Source: Streptomyces adelaidensis
GTDB lineage: Bacteria > Actinomycetota > Actinomycetes > Streptomycetales > Streptomycetaceae
Direction: 5' to 3'
DNA length: 64,000 bases
Assembly: GCF_016598475.1 (NCBI RefSeq)
Contig: NZ_JAEMUX010000007.1
Span: forward strand, 62,001 to 126,000
The translations under genes were made by a program, and so were the position numbers. Positions within the stretch are counted from its first letter, which is position 1, and each line of letters opens with the position of its first letter. The notes under the pieces were generated by a model. That model saw nothing but the letters and a program-made list of their open reading frames with translations. It searched no databases and was not told the origin of the DNA. Shown in pieces: positions 1 to 8,858 of this stretch.

Positions 1-771
1 GAGACCCACCCCAACACCTTCGCCCTGTGGGAGGAGCTGGCCGACGCGCCCGGCGCACCGCTGTCCCGCGTCCGCTCGTACGGCTCCACCTTCGACGCCA
101 TCCACCCGCGCACCGTGCAGCGGCTGCTCGACGCGTCGAAGCGGCGCTCGCCGTGGCTCATCCAGCTGTACGGGCAGAGCGAGACGGGCCCGGTCGCCTT
201 CCAGTGGTTCACCCGCCGCAGCGCGGCCCGCGCCGACGGCCGCCGGGTCGGTATCGGCATCCCCGGCTTCACCCGCGTCCGCGTCGCCGACGACGCAGGG
301 CGGCGGGTCGGTGCCGGCACCGCCGGCCGGATCGAGGCCCGCACCCGGGGCCGCATCCTCACCTGTCTCGGCGCCCGCGAGCGCTATCTGCGCCAACTCG
401 ACAGCGGCTGGTGGCAGATGGGCGACATGGGCTACCAGAGCCGCTGGGGCGCCCTCTACCTCATCGACCGCGAGATCGACCAGATCGACTCCATGCACAG
501 CAACCTGGAGGTCGAGGACACCCTGATGTCCCGCCTGGAGGAACTGCGCGAGGTCGTCATCGTCCCCGGAGCCGACCGCGAACCCGTACCGGTGGTGTGC
601 GTACGCGGCGAACGGCCCCTGGACCTGCGGCGCTGGCACGAGGCCACCGCCGACCTGCCCACCATGGCCGAACCCCGGCAGTGGCGGTTCGAGGAGCTGC
701 CGATGACCTCCACCTGGAAGGTCAAGCGCGTCGAGATCACCCGCATGCTCACCGAGAGCACCCGCGCATGA
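1..771 (+). CDS. AMP-dependent synthetase/ligase, 3' part (5' end outside window)
   Basis: The reading frame is open from base 1, so this is the last 256 residues of an adenylate-forming enzyme that activates a carboxylic acid as an acyl- or aryl-adenylate. Visible are an A5-like motif QSETGPV near residue 58, the hinge region with the YLIDREIDQID stretch (a D-rich form of the usual RxxD/K hinge), and a C-terminal lysine-containing STWKVKRVE segment like the catalytic A10 lysine motif. The substrate cannot be read from this part. It overlaps the next gene by ATGA, so it is translationally coupled to the FAD monooxygenase and the aminotransferase. Together they look like the distal end of a biosynthetic operon; that reading is inference. 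Confidence 0.85.
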   Translation, partial: ETHPNTFALWEELADAPGAPLSRVRSYGSTFDAIHPRTVQRLLDASKRRSPWLIQLYGQSETGPVAFQWFTRRSAARADGRRVGIGIPGFTRVRVADDAGRRVGAGTAGRIEARTRGRILTCLGARERYLRQLDSGWWQMGDMGYQSRWGALYLIDREIDQIDSMHSNLEVEDTLMSRLEELREVVIVPGADREPVPVVCVRGERPLDLRRWHEATADLPTMAEPRQWRFEELPMTSTWKVKRVEITRMLTESTRA

Positions 772-1949
772 CCACCCCCGTCCTCGTCGTGGGCGCCGGC
801 CCCGTGGGCCTCTCCGCCGCCCTCGCCCTGCGCGCCCATGACCTCCCCGTCACCCTGCTCGAAGCCGACCCCGAGGGCCGCGAACGCCCCGGCAGCCGCG
901 CCCTGTTCGTCCACCGCGAGACCCTGGAACTGCTGGAGGGAATGCGCCCGGGGCTCGCGGTCGAGATCGCCGCGTACGGCCGGACCTGGCACACCAGACG
1001 CACGCTCTGCCGAGGCCGCGAGGTCTACGCCCGTACCTTCCCGCCGCCCACCGGCACCCCGCCCTTCACCAGCCTCCGCCAGGTCGACACCGAGCGCTTC
1101 CTGCTCGCCGCCTGCCAGGACGCCGGGGTGGAGTTCGCATGGGACGCGCGGATCACGGACGTGCGGACCGACCCGGACGGCGTGACCCTCACCGGCGGGG
1201 ACGGCCGCACCTGGACGGGCACCCACGCCATCGCCGCCGACGGCGCCCGCTCGGCCCTGCGACGCGCCCTGGGCATCCCCCTGGAGGGCACCCACGGCGA
1301 AGGCTTCCACGTCGTCGCGGACATCGCCGACATCCCCGGGGCCGAACTGCCCCTGGAACGGGTCTTCCACTACGAGCACCCGGCACTCGGCGGCCGCCGC
1401 GTGATGCGGGTGCCCTTCACCGGCGGCTTCCAACTCGACCTCCAGTGCCGCGACGACGACGCGGCGGAGGAGTACGGCACCGAGGAGGCCGTACGGCGCT
1501 GGCTGCCGGAGGTCGTCGGCGACGGGTACGGCGAGCGGATCCTGTGGGTGTCCACGTACCGCTTCCTGCGCAAGGTCGCCGCTTCCTTCACCGACCCGCA
1601 CCACCGGGTCCTGCTGGCCGGCGAGGCGGCGCATCTCTTCCCGCCGTTCGGCGCGCGCGGCATGAACAGCGGCATCACGGACGCGGCCGCCGCGGCCCGG
1701 GCGATCGCCGACGGCACCCCCGAAGCGGTCGCCTCCTTCGCCGCACTCCGCCGCCAGGCGGGACTGTTCAACAGCGCCGCCGCCGGTACCGCCCTCGACC
1801 ACCTGCGGCCCCGGCGCCGTATCGTGCGCGTCAAGCAGCGGGCGGCGGCGGCCCTCGCCCCCGTGGTGCCCAGGTGCGGAGCCTGGCTGGAGCACGCTCC
1901 CTACGGACCCCGGCACGGCTCCCCGGCCGCCGCGGGCCGCAAGTACTGA
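768..1949 (+). CDS. FAD-dependent aromatic-type monooxygenase
   Basis: A 393-residue flavoprotein of the PHBH-fold (UbiH/TetX/PgaE-like) family that should hydroxylate or oxidise a small, probably aromatic, substrate using NAD(P)H and O2. The N-terminal dinucleotide-binding motif GAGPVG lies at residues 9-14, an AADGARS motif (the DG fingerprint) near residue 160, and the second FAD fingerprint reads GEAAHLFPP near residue 285. Most relatives have GDAAH there, so the Asp to Glu change is noteworthy. There is no signal peptide. The ATG start overlaps the upstream ligase stop (ATGA), which fixes the start and implies coupling. Length is typical for the single-component class A family. The substrate is unknown. 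Confidence 0.85.
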   Translation: MTTPVLVVGAGPVGLSAALALRAHDLPVTLLEADPEGRERPGSRALFVHRETLELLEGMRPGLAVEIAAYGRTWHTRRTLCRGREVYARTFPPPTGTPPFTSLRQVDTERFLLAACQDAGVEFAWDARITDVRTDPDGVTLTGGDGRTWTGTHAIAADGARSALRRALGIPLEGTHGEGFHVVADIADIPGAELPLERVFHYEHPALGGRRVMRVPFTGGFQLDLQCRDDDAAEEYGTEEAVRRWLPEVVGDGYGERILWVSTYRFLRKVAASFTDPHHRVLLAGEAAHLFPPFGARGMNSGITDAAAAARAIADGTPEAVASFAALRRQAGLFNSAAAGTALDHLRPRRRIVRVKQRAAAALAPVVPRCGAWLEHAPYGPRHGSPAAAGRKY

Positions 1950-1974
1950 AGTGGAAGACCGACAGGAGCACCGA

Positions 1975-2769
1975 GTGACACAACCCGCCATCGCGGAAGC
2001 CACGCTGACCTGGTCACCCGACCATGGACTCGTCCCCGGCCCGGCACCGGGCGGACGCCTCCTCGTCGCGGACTCATGGCTGCTGCGCGACGGACGGGTG
2101 CGCGGCTTCGACCGGCACCGCGAACGGTTCCTGCGGTCCTGCGGCGAATGCGGCGCACCGCCACTGGGGCAGGTCGTCGACTTCTGGCAGACCATGACCG
2201 CGGCCCTGCCGCGCACGGGGGAGTGGTTCCCCCGCGTCGAACTCGCCGCCGGATCACTGGAGTTGAGGCTGCTGCTGCGACACGCCCCGCCGCTCACCGC
2301 CGAGGTGCGGGTGTGGGCGGCCGGCCAGCCCGACCCGCGCACCGTGCCCCGCCGCAAGGGGCCGGACCTGGACGCCCTGGCCCGGGTGCGCAAGCGGGCC
2401 TCCGGCGCGGACGCCGACGAGGCCGTACTGATCGCGCCCTCCGGGCTGGTGCTGGAGGCCGCCAACTCCAGCATCCTCTGGTGGGAGGACGACACCCTCT
2501 GCCTGCCGCCGCCCCGGCTGCCCCTGCTCGCCGGAGTCACCATGGCACTCCTCCAGGAGCGGGCCGCCCGCACCGGCGTCCGGATCGCCCACCGAGAGCG
2601 CTCCCTGGCCGAGCTGGACGGCCGCGAGGTGTGGCTCGTCAACGCCCTCCACGGCATCCGCCCCGTCGCCGCCTGGACCGGCCGGCCCATGACCCCGGGC
2701 CCGGCCGTCCACGCGCCGGAATGGCGGCAATGGCTCGACGACCTCATGGAGCCACTGCCGGACCACTGA
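1975..2769 (+). CDS. Class IV PLP-dependent aminotransferase / aminodeoxychorismate lyase-like
   Basis: A 264-residue fold-type IV PLP protein of the PabC/IlvE family. The PRRKGPDLD segment near residue 126 supplies the likely PLP-binding lysine, and EAANSSILWW near residue 161 is the conserved E-x-x-N/S cofactor-phosphate loop. The GTG start at 1975 is preferred over an in-frame GTG at 1951 because AGGAG sits six bases upstream of it. As third gene of the ligase-monooxygenase operon it may act as an aminotransferase or a C-N lyase in a small-molecule pathway. Sequence alone does not decide between transaminase and 4-amino-4-deoxychorismate lyase activity. A strong hairpin follows the stop codon. 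Confidence 0.8.
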   Translation: MTQPAIAEATLTWSPDHGLVPGPAPGGRLLVADSWLLRDGRVRGFDRHRERFLRSCGECGAPPLGQVVDFWQTMTAALPRTGEWFPRVELAAGSLELRLLLRHAPPLTAEVRVWAAGQPDPRTVPRRKGPDLDALARVRKRASGADADEAVLIAPSGLVLEAANSSILWWEDDTLCLPPPRLPLLAGVTMALLQERAARTGVRIAHRERSLAELDGREVWLVNALHGIRPVAAWTGRPMTPGPAVHAPEWRQWLDDLMEPLPDH

Positions 2770-2806
2770 GACGACAGATGACAAGAAAGCTGCGAGGGCG
2801 CGGAGA

Positions 2807-2839
2807 AGCGCCGGGCCGAAAGGAAATCGGCCCGGCGCT
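2807..2839. terminator. 13-bp perfect hairpin between convergent genes
   Basis: The arms AGCGCCGGGCCGA (2807-2819) and TCGGCCCGGCGCT (2827-2839) are perfectly complementary around a 7-base loop. It lies 37 bases after the aminotransferase stop and 50 bases before the end of the opposite-strand AhpD-like gene. It has no U-run, like most Streptomyces terminators, and probably works in both directions. Confidence 0.85.
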
Positions 2840-2889
2840 GAAAGTCGTTCTGAAATGAATTCGGGGAGCTTTTCCCGCGGGTTTCGCGG

Positions 2890-3375
2890 TTACTTCTTGG
2901 CGGGCTGATAAGCCCCCGGCGCCATCCGTGTCGCGATCGCGATCCGGTTGTACGCGTTGATCACGGTGGCCGCCCAGATCAGTGCCGCGACCTGCTCCTC
3001 GTCGAAGACCTCCGCGGCCGCCGAGTAGACTTCGTCGGGCACCTGACCTTCGTGTACCAAGGTCACGGCCTCGGTCAACGCCAGGGCGGCCCGCTCGCGG
3101 GCGGTGAAGAAGGGTGTTTCCCGCCAGGCGCTGAGCGCGTAGATCCGCTGCTCGGTCTCGTCCTGCGCGCGGGCGTCCTTGGTGTGCATGTCCAGGCAGA
3201 ACGCGCAGCCGTTGATCTGCGAGGCGCGAATTCTGATCAGTTCGAGGATCTCCGGCTCGACTTTCGCGTCCCGCGCCGCGGAAACGGCGGCGGCGTGCAG
3301 GGAGCCCATCGCGCCGGACACATCTGGGGTGATTTTCTTCAAGGCCACGCGAGATATGGAATCGCTGTTGCTCAT
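2890..3375 (-). CDS. AhpD-like carboxymuconolactone decarboxylase family protein
   Basis: A 161-residue cytoplasmic alpha-helical protein of the CMD/AhpD family. The redox motif CAFC at residues 57-60 followed by LDMH with His64 is the CxxC-x3-H signature of AhpD-type alkylhydroperoxidases, which transfer reducing equivalents to peroxiredoxins. The QINGC context and the ERIYALSAW-type segment match the single-domain 'alkylhydroperoxidase AhpD family core' group. No ahpC lies nearby, so the peroxidase partner is unknown. It is transcribed alone, divergent from the L,D-transpeptidase across about 130 bases. Confidence 0.88.
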   Translation of the reverse strand: MSNSDSISRVALKKITPDVSGAMGSLHAAAVSAARDAKVEPEILELIRIRASQINGCAFCLDMHTKDARAQDETEQRIYALSAWRETPFFTARERAALALTEAVTLVHEGQVPDEVYSAAAEVFDEEQVAALIWAATVINAYNRIAIATRMAPGAYQPAKK

Positions 3376-3509
3376 GCGGAGAACTCTATATCTGAATTAC
3401 CGGCCGTGTAACTGTTTCGTCTCGACGTGCCCCGCCCCACAACCGCCGGCCCTCGTCGGCTGTCTACCACGCCAGAAGCAGCAAAGCGCGCGAAAGGGAA
3501 AGGCCCGCC

Positions 3510-4208
3510 ATGGGGGACATAGGTAGAAGAGGCGCCGTCGCACTCACGATCACCGGTCTGCTGACACCGCTCGCACTGACGCTGGGCGCCGCCGCGCCCG
3601 CGCGGGCGGCGAGTTGCACGGCGACGACCGGGCCGTACCAGAAGCAGGTGGAGAAGTTCCTCGGCCGGCCGGTCGACGGGAAGCAGTCCACCGCCGACTG
3701 CAAGGCGGTCAAGGCCTTCCAGACCAAACACGGCATCACACCGAACATCGGCTACGCGGGGTCCGTCACCTGGGGCGTGATGGATCTCATGCTGAAGCAG
3801 AAGGCAGTCGGCAAGAACCCCGACAAGGCGGGCAAGTGCCCGGTGAACAAGGGCCGTATCGCCTGCGTCGACCTCACGCTCCAGCTGAGCTGGATCCAGG
3901 ACGGCAAGAAGCTCGTCTACGGGCCCGTGCCCGTCCGCACCGGCCGCAACGGCTACGAGACCCGCACCGGCCTGACGAAGATCTACTGGCGGAACATCGA
4001 CCACGTGTCGTCCATCTACCACGTGCCCATGCCCTACAGCCAGTTCTTCGACGGCGGCCAGGCCTTCCACTCCGTCGGCGTCAGCATGTGGAACCCGCCC
4101 GGCTCCCACGGCTGCGTCAACATGACCAAGACCGACGCCAAGAAGTACTGGTCGCTGCTGAAGAAGGGCGACGACGTCTACGTGTACGGCCGCAAGCCGG
4201 GCACCTGA
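3510..4208 (+). CDS. Secreted L,D-transpeptidase (YkuD) with N-terminal peptidoglycan-binding region
   Basis: A 232-residue exported protein. A signal peptide with hydrophobic core (residues 10-28) ends in an ARA-A cleavage site near 33. Residues 40-75 resemble a peptidoglycan-binding type 1 repeat (VDGKQS...AVKAFQ). The C-terminal YkuD domain has His187 and the catalytic SHGCVNM motif at 199-205 with Cys202 as nucleophile. Such enzymes make 3-3 cross-links in peptidoglycan or attach proteins to it. GGGAAAGG precedes the ATG. The gene stands alone and converges on the MocA-type dehydrogenase gene with only about 30 bases between. Confidence 0.9.
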   Translation: MGDIGRRGAVALTITGLLTPLALTLGAAAPARAASCTATTGPYQKQVEKFLGRPVDGKQSTADCKAVKAFQTKHGITPNIGYAGSVTWGVMDLMLKQKAVGKNPDKAGKCPVNKGRIACVDLTLQLSWIQDGKKLVYGPVPVRTGRNGYETRTGLTKIYWRNIDHVSSIYHVPMPYSQFFDGGQAFHSVGVSMWNPPGSHGCVNMTKTDAKKYWSLLKKGDDVYVYGRKPGT

Positions 4209-4238
4209 GCGGGTACCCGGCCCGCACGCGCCGCCCCG

Positions 4239-5438
4239 CTACCGCGGCGCGTCCCCGAAGTCCGGGATCTCCAGCCGCACCCCACCCTGCCGCGCGGAGT
4301 CGTGCGCGACGATGCCCGGCAGGGTGTACCGGGCCGCCACCCAGGCGTTCACCGACGGCAGCGTCCGGGTGTTGACCGCGGTCACGAAGTCGTCCACCAG
4401 GAAGTGGTGGCTGCCCTCGTGCCCGTTGTGCAGCTCGTCGAACTCGCGCGGCAGCCGCGACCGGTCGTGCACCGGCGCGGACCCGGAGGTGAAGGCGGCC
4501 CGCAGATCCGGCGCGATGTGCTGGAGCGAGGGGTCGTCGGGCGACAGGGTCTGCTTCGGCTCGAGGAGTTCGCTGATGTCCTTCACCCCCTTCTTGTCCT
4601 GCCAGAACGCCACCGTGGCGAGCTGCTCCATGCTGGCGTCCGTGCCGAAGAACCGGAAACGCGACTCCCGGATCTGCGAGGGGTAGCCGACCCGCCGGAA
4701 CTCGTTCGTCCGGAACGACCCGCCGCCCGCGACCTCGAAGAGCGCGCTCGCGTTGGAGAAGTCGTTGCCGAACTGGCTGACCTCCCGGTCGAACACCCCG
4801 TCCCCGCGCTCGTCCACCACCCCGATCGCCGACACACTCACCGCGTGCGTCTGCCAGGCGCCCAGCACCCCGCCCACGGAGTGCGTCGGGTACAGCAGCG
4901 GGGGATAGCTGGCGGTCCGCTTCCACTGCTCGCCGCCGCTGTACTGGTACGCCTCGTAGAACCCCAGATCCATGTCGTGGACGTAGTCGCCCTCGGCGTA
5001 GAAGATCCGCCCGAAGGCCCCCTCGGCTATCTGGTTCCGGGCGTGCACGGTCGCCGGGTTGTACTGGCTGGTCTCACCCATCATGTACGTCAGCCCGGTC
5101 GCCCGGACCGTGTCGATGATCGCCGCGATCTCCTCCGTGCTGATCGCCATCGGCACCGCCGAGTACACGTGCTTGCCGGCGCTCAGGCCCTGGAGCACCA
5201 GCGGCCCGTGGGTCCAGCGCTGGGTGAAGATCGCCACCGCGTCGACCGCCGGCGACTCCAGCATCGCCTCGTACGAGGGGAAGGTGCCGGCCAGGCCCTG
5301 CGCGGCCACGAGTTCCTCGGCCCGCTCGGGCAGCAGATCGGTGACGTACACGTCGCCGACGCCGGGGTGGGCCTGGAACAGCGTGGCGAACTGGCCGGAG
5401 AACTGGCCGGCGCCGACGATGCCGAGGGAGAACGTCAT
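4239..5438 (-). CDS. Gfo/Idh/MocA family NAD(P)-dependent oxidoreductase
   Basis: A 399-residue sugar- or inositol-type dehydrogenase. The N-terminal Rossmann motif GIVGAGQFSG (residues 6-15) binds NAD(P). The family's usual EKP motif is replaced by VPMA after the segment SAGKHVYSA, so the canonical catalytic lysine of that motif is absent at this position. The C-terminal alpha/beta domain follows. It is the last gene of a four-gene unit with a sugar ABC importer, so it likely oxidises the imported carbohydrate or its derivative. The start is set by family length and by AAGGA about ten bases upstream of the ATG. Substrate unknown. Confidence 0.88.
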   Translation of the reverse strand: MTFSLGIVGAGQFSGQFATLFQAHPGVGDVYVTDLLPERAEELVAAQGLAGTFPSYEAMLESPAVDAVAIFTQRWTHGPLVLQGLSAGKHVYSAVPMAISTEEIAAIIDTVRATGLTYMMGETSQYNPATVHARNQIAEGAFGRIFYAEGDYVHDMDLGFYEAYQYSGGEQWKRTASYPPLLYPTHSVGGVLGAWQTHAVSVSAIGVVDERGDGVFDREVSQFGNDFSNASALFEVAGGGSFRTNEFRRVGYPSQIRESRFRFFGTDASMEQLATVAFWQDKKGVKDISELLEPKQTLSPDDPSLQHIAPDLRAAFTSGSAPVHDRSRLPREFDELHNGHEGSHHFLVDDFVTAVNTRTLPSVNAWVAARYTLPGIVAHDSARQGGVRLEIPDFGDAPR

Positions 5439-5464
5439 GGAGGAGGTGTCCTTCACTGGTGGAA

Positions 5465-6808
5465 TCACTGGTCGAGAACGAGATTGATCTGGTCGTTGGT
5501 CTTGTCGAGGCCGCTCACCGGCGCGCCGTTGCCGTAGATGTCCTCCATCGCGGGCTGCATGAGGGCCGTGACGTCCGCCGCGTAGTTGGTGATCGGGTAG
5601 GAGAAGGTCCGGAAGTCCTCGGTGTCGGCCACGGGTTCGGTGAAGGCCGAGACGTCGATGCCCTTCTTCTCGTACGCGGCGACGGCGGCCTCGGTGCCGG
5701 CCGGTGTGGCGGGGAAGACGACCCCGTACCGGCCCACCACGCTCTGGCACCGGTCGGAGGCCAGATACGCCACCCACTTCCGGGCGCCCGCCTTGTTCTC
5801 GGAGGCCTTGGTGATGGAGTCGGCGAGGCCGTTCATCATGGTGGCGCGCCTGCCGGTCGGGCCGGCCGGGGTGACGGCCGAGCCGATGTCCATGCCCTTG
5901 AAGCCGTCGTACGTGGAGATCATCCAGGCGCCGTCGAAGGTGACGGCGGCCTTGCCCGCGGCGATCTGGGTGTTGGCCTGGTTGGACTGGACGTTGTAGT
6001 CGGCGAAGGGAACCATGTAGCCCTTCTCCGCCAGCCCGAAGTACCACTGGACGACCGACTGGAAGGTCTCGCTGTCGTACTGGTACTTCGTGCCCCAGCG
6101 CGCCTTGTCCGTGTAACTCCACCCGGCCGAGCCGGTGAAGGGGCTCCACTGGGTCTGCCCGTCGGCGTAGCCCCCGCCGTTGCTGGCCAGGCCGTACACC
6201 TTGACGTTGTTCTTGTCGAAGCCGGGCTCGTCGCCGCGCCTGCCCAAGTTGTCGACGGTGAGGTGGGCGATGGCCCGCTCGAAGGTGCCGCCGTCCTTCG
6301 GGTTCCAGGAGAGGCCGTTCAGTTCGGCGGCGGTGAGGCCCGCGTCCTTCGCCAGCTTCTCGTTGTAGAAGAGCGCGACGGTGTCCCAGTCCTTCGGGGC
6401 TCCGTAGCGGTGGCCGTCCTGGCCGATCCAGTTGGCGGCGAGGCCCGGCTGGTAGTCGGACTCCTCGATACCCAGGTCGTCGAGCGGCTCCAGGACATTC
6501 AGGTCGGCGAACTGGCCGAACTTCTGGATGTGGTCGGTGAACACGTCCGGCTGGGTGCCCGCGATGAACCCGGCGGTGAGCTTGGTCCAGTAGTCGCTCC
6601 ACCCCAGCTGGGTGATCTTCACGTCCAGTCCGGGGTTCTCCTTCTCGAAGCCCTTGGCGCAGGCCTGGTAGGCGGGGAGCTGGTTGGCGTCCCACAGCCA
6701 GTACGTCACCGTGTTCGCGGACGCCCCGGTGCCGTCGCCCTGCGCGCAGCCCGTCACCAGGGACAGCGTCACCGCTCCGGCCAGCGCGCTCAGCGTACGA
6801 AGTCGCAT
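5465..6808 (-). CDS. ABC transporter sugar-binding lipoprotein (family 1 SBP)
   Basis: A 447-residue extracellular solute-binding protein. The N-terminal signal ends in a lipobox LVTGC with Cys21 as the lipidated residue. The body has typical family 1 SBP features: the VTYWLWD opening, a region with APKDWDTVALFYNEKLA, and a GGTFERA/DGAWMI segment. It captures a carbohydrate and delivers it to the two permeases encoded just upstream. It lies between the permease genes (gap 11 bases) and the MocA-type dehydrogenase gene in one minus-strand operon. No ATPase gene is present in the operon. Confidence 0.93.
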   Translation of the reverse strand: MRLRTLSALAGAVTLSLVTGCAQGDGTGASANTVTYWLWDANQLPAYQACAKGFEKENPGLDVKITQLGWSDYWTKLTAGFIAGTQPDVFTDHIQKFGQFADLNVLEPLDDLGIEESDYQPGLAANWIGQDGHRYGAPKDWDTVALFYNEKLAKDAGLTAAELNGLSWNPKDGGTFERAIAHLTVDNLGRRGDEPGFDKNNVKVYGLASNGGGYADGQTQWSPFTGSAGWSYTDKARWGTKYQYDSETFQSVVQWYFGLAEKGYMVPFADYNVQSNQANTQIAAGKAAVTFDGAWMISTYDGFKGMDIGSAVTPAGPTGRRATMMNGLADSITKASENKAGARKWVAYLASDRCQSVVGRYGVVFPATPAGTEAAVAAYEKKGIDVSAFTEPVADTEDFRTFSYPITNYAADVTALMQPAMEDIYGNGAPVSGLDKTNDQINLVLDQ

Positions 6809-6819
6809 CTTCACTTCCC

Positions 6820-7770
6820 TCACTTGATCCCGGTGAAGCCGATGGAGCTGACGATGCGGCGGGCGAAGCAGGCGAACAGCACCAGCATCGGCAGCGCGGC
6901 GATCAGCGTCGCCGCCGTGAGCCCCGACCAGTCCACGCCGGTCGCCGGGGTCTGCGCCCGGAAGATCGCCAGCGCCACGGTCAGCACCCGCGAGCCGTCG
7001 CTGTAACTGACCATCAGCGGCCAGAAGTAGTCGTTCCAGGAGGTGATGTACGTCAGCACGGACAGGGTGAGGACCGGGGTGACCGCCATCGGCAGGATCA
7101 CCCGGAAGAAGATCCTGACCTTCCCGGCCCCGTCCAGCAGTGCCGCCTCCTCGACCTCGTGCGGGATGTTCAGGAAGAACTGCCGGAGGAAGAAGATCGC
7201 GAACGGTGTCATGAAGAGGCTGGGCAGCGCGATGCCGAGCAGCGAGTCCACCAGGTGGAGTTGCTTGATGAGCACGAAGTTCGGCAGCAGCGTGAAGATG
7301 GTAGGCACCATCAGCCCGGCCAGGAACAGCCCGAACACCTTGTCCCGGCCCCGCCAGCGCAACCGCGCGAAGGCGTACGCCGCCATCGCGGAGAAGAAGA
7401 TCTGGCAGCCGGTGATCAGCGTCGAGACGATCACCGAGTTGAGCAGATACCGCCAGAAGTCGAGCCCGCCGCCCGCCCCGCCCTGCGCGATCGCCTCGTC
7501 GGCCGACTGGAGCCCCAGGGCCCGCTCGAAGCCGCTGCCGGTGAGATCGACGGGCAGCGGATCGGCGGGGTCCGCGTTGAGCCCCGCGTTGGTGGAGAGC
7601 GCGGTACGCAGGATCCAGTAGAACGGCAGCAGGGTGATGAGCACGATCAGGCCCAGCGCGGTCCAGGCCGCGGCCCGCCCGAAGGAGAACCCGCGCCGCA
7701 CCGGCCGTACGGCCGACGGCGCTGTCGTCGTGGAAGTCGGGGGAGTCGTGGGAGTCGTCACGGCAGCCAT
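6820..7770 (-). CDS. CUT1 sugar ABC transporter permease (MalG type)
   Basis: A 316-residue inner-membrane permease with six predicted hydrophobic helices, the first near residues 34-55 (a run rich in L, I and V). The EAA loop EEAALLDGAGKVRIFF, near residues 205-220, is the coupling site for the shared ATPase. The N terminus is Thr/Pro-rich (TTPTTPPTS) and probably disordered. The ATG at 7770 is followed closely by the upstream permease gene, so the genes form one transcript with the MalF-type permease first. It imports the ligand bound by the adjacent lipoprotein. Confidence 0.93.
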   Translation of the reverse strand: MAAVTTPTTPPTSTTTAPSAVRPVRRGFSFGRAAAWTALGLIVLITLLPFYWILRTALSTNAGLNADPADPLPVDLTGSGFERALGLQSADEAIAQGGAGGGLDFWRYLLNSVIVSTLITGCQIFFSAMAAYAFARLRWRGRDKVFGLFLAGLMVPTIFTLLPNFVLIKQLHLVDSLLGIALPSLFMTPFAIFFLRQFFLNIPHEVEEAALLDGAGKVRIFFRVILPMAVTPVLTLSVLTYITSWNDYFWPLMVSYSDGSRVLTVALAIFRAQTPATGVDWSGLTAATLIAALPMLVLFACFARRIVSSIGFTGIK

Positions 7771-7788
7771 GTCGGTGTCTTCCTTCCG

Positions 7789-8688
7789 TCAGCCGAGGTC
7801 GCTCTGGCCGGCCCGGGTGAGCCGGTACTGAAGGACGGTGATCGCGCTGAGCACGACCAGCAGGGCGACGGACATCGCCGAGGCGTAGCCGAACTGGAAG
7901 CGGCCGAAGGCGGAGCCGTAGATGTAGTACTGGAGCACGTTCGTCGCGTTCGCGGGACCGCCCGCCGTGGTCACCGCCACGGTGTCGAAGACCTGGAACG
8001 ACCCGATCACCGTCATGATCAGCACGACCGCCAGCACCGGCCGCAGCAGCGGCATGGTGACCCGCCAGAACATCCGCCACTCGCTCGCGCCGTCCACCTT
8101 GGCCGCCTCGTACATGTCGTTCGGGATCGCCTGGAGGCCGGCGAAGATCAGCAGCGCGGTGTAGCCGACGTGCCGCCACACATTGATCAGGGCGATCGTG
8201 GGGATCGCCCAGGTCTCGTCGGCGAGGAACGGGATGCGGTCGAAGCCGAGGGCGCTGATGATCTCGTTGCCGATGCCGAGCTGGGTGTCGAGGATCCACA
8301 GCCAGACCAGACCGGCGACCACGTTGGACATCAGATAGGGCGTGAGCACGATGCCGCGCAGCAGGGACGACTGGGTGAGCCGCTGGAGGAGTACGGCGAT
8401 GGCGAGGGCGGCTGTCGTCTGCACACCGATGTTGATGAGCACGTACTCGACCGTGACCGTCAACGAGTCCCAGAAGATGGGGTCGTTGACCATACGGACG
8501 TAGTTGTCGAGGCCCACCCACTCCGCCGGGGTGAGCAGATTGAAGCGGGTGAAGCTCAGGTAGACGCCGCGCAGCGTCGGCCAGAGCAGGAACACCAGGA
8601 AGCCCAGCATCGCCGGGGCGATGAAGACGGCGGCCAGCGCGCCGTCACCTCTCCGGCGGACCGGTGGACTGCTGGAGGCGATGGTCAT
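7789..8688 (-). CDS. CUT1 sugar ABC transporter permease (MalF type)
   Basis: A 299-residue membrane permease and the first gene of the minus-strand sugar operon. Hydrophobic segments begin near residue 20 (AAVFIAPAMLGFLVF) and continue through six helices. The EAA motif MYEAAKVDGASEWRMFWR lies near residue 200, followed by the conserved TMPLLRPV. It pairs with the MalG-type permease. The divergent ROK regulator gene starts 170 bases away on the other strand, which suggests shared control of the promoter region. Confidence 0.93.
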   Translation of the reverse strand: MTIASSSPPVRRRGDGALAAVFIAPAMLGFLVFLLWPTLRGVYLSFTRFNLLTPAEWVGLDNYVRMVNDPIFWDSLTVTVEYVLINIGVQTTAALAIAVLLQRLTQSSLLRGIVLTPYLMSNVVAGLVWLWILDTQLGIGNEIISALGFDRIPFLADETWAIPTIALINVWRHVGYTALLIFAGLQAIPNDMYEAAKVDGASEWRMFWRVTMPLLRPVLAVVLIMTVIGSFQVFDTVAVTTAGGPANATNVLQYYIYGSAFGRFQFGYASAMSVALLVVLSAITVLQYRLTRAGQSDLG

Positions 8689-8858
8689 CGGGGCTCCCTC
8701 ATCGGCGGCTCTGCCTCATCCTCGGGCCACTTACTTTCGTCGCGGAAGAATTATGGCGTCAAGGGGCCTGCAGACATCTTCTGAAAGTGGAGATCCTGAT
8801 CTATCGTGGGCTCATTACTTCCAGTGCGAAACAAAAAGTGAGTGGGAGTGTGACCTCC
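8689..8858. promoter_or_regulatory. Divergent promoter region, sugar operon / ROK regulator
   Basis: This 170-base gap separates the first permease gene (minus) from the ROK regulator (plus). It is visibly less GC-rich than its surroundings, especially 8735-8845. An imperfect inverted repeat CTTTCG-TCG-CGGAAG lies near 8734-8748, and the motif TTACTT occurs twice. These are possible operator elements for the ROK protein, but no perfect palindrome was found, so the assignment is by position. Confidence 0.5.

Noticed and set aside
27..1949. A 640-aa ORF starting at 27 joined to the monooxygenase
   Set aside because: Its first 240 residues are Arg/Pro-rich shadow of the ligase; the real monooxygenase starts at ATG 768 with an ATGA overlap.
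456..2747. A 763-aa minus-strand ORF over the monooxygenase and aminotransferase
   Set aside because: It is rich in R, S, G and A with no recognisable domain, and it is antisense to three well-supported coupled genes.
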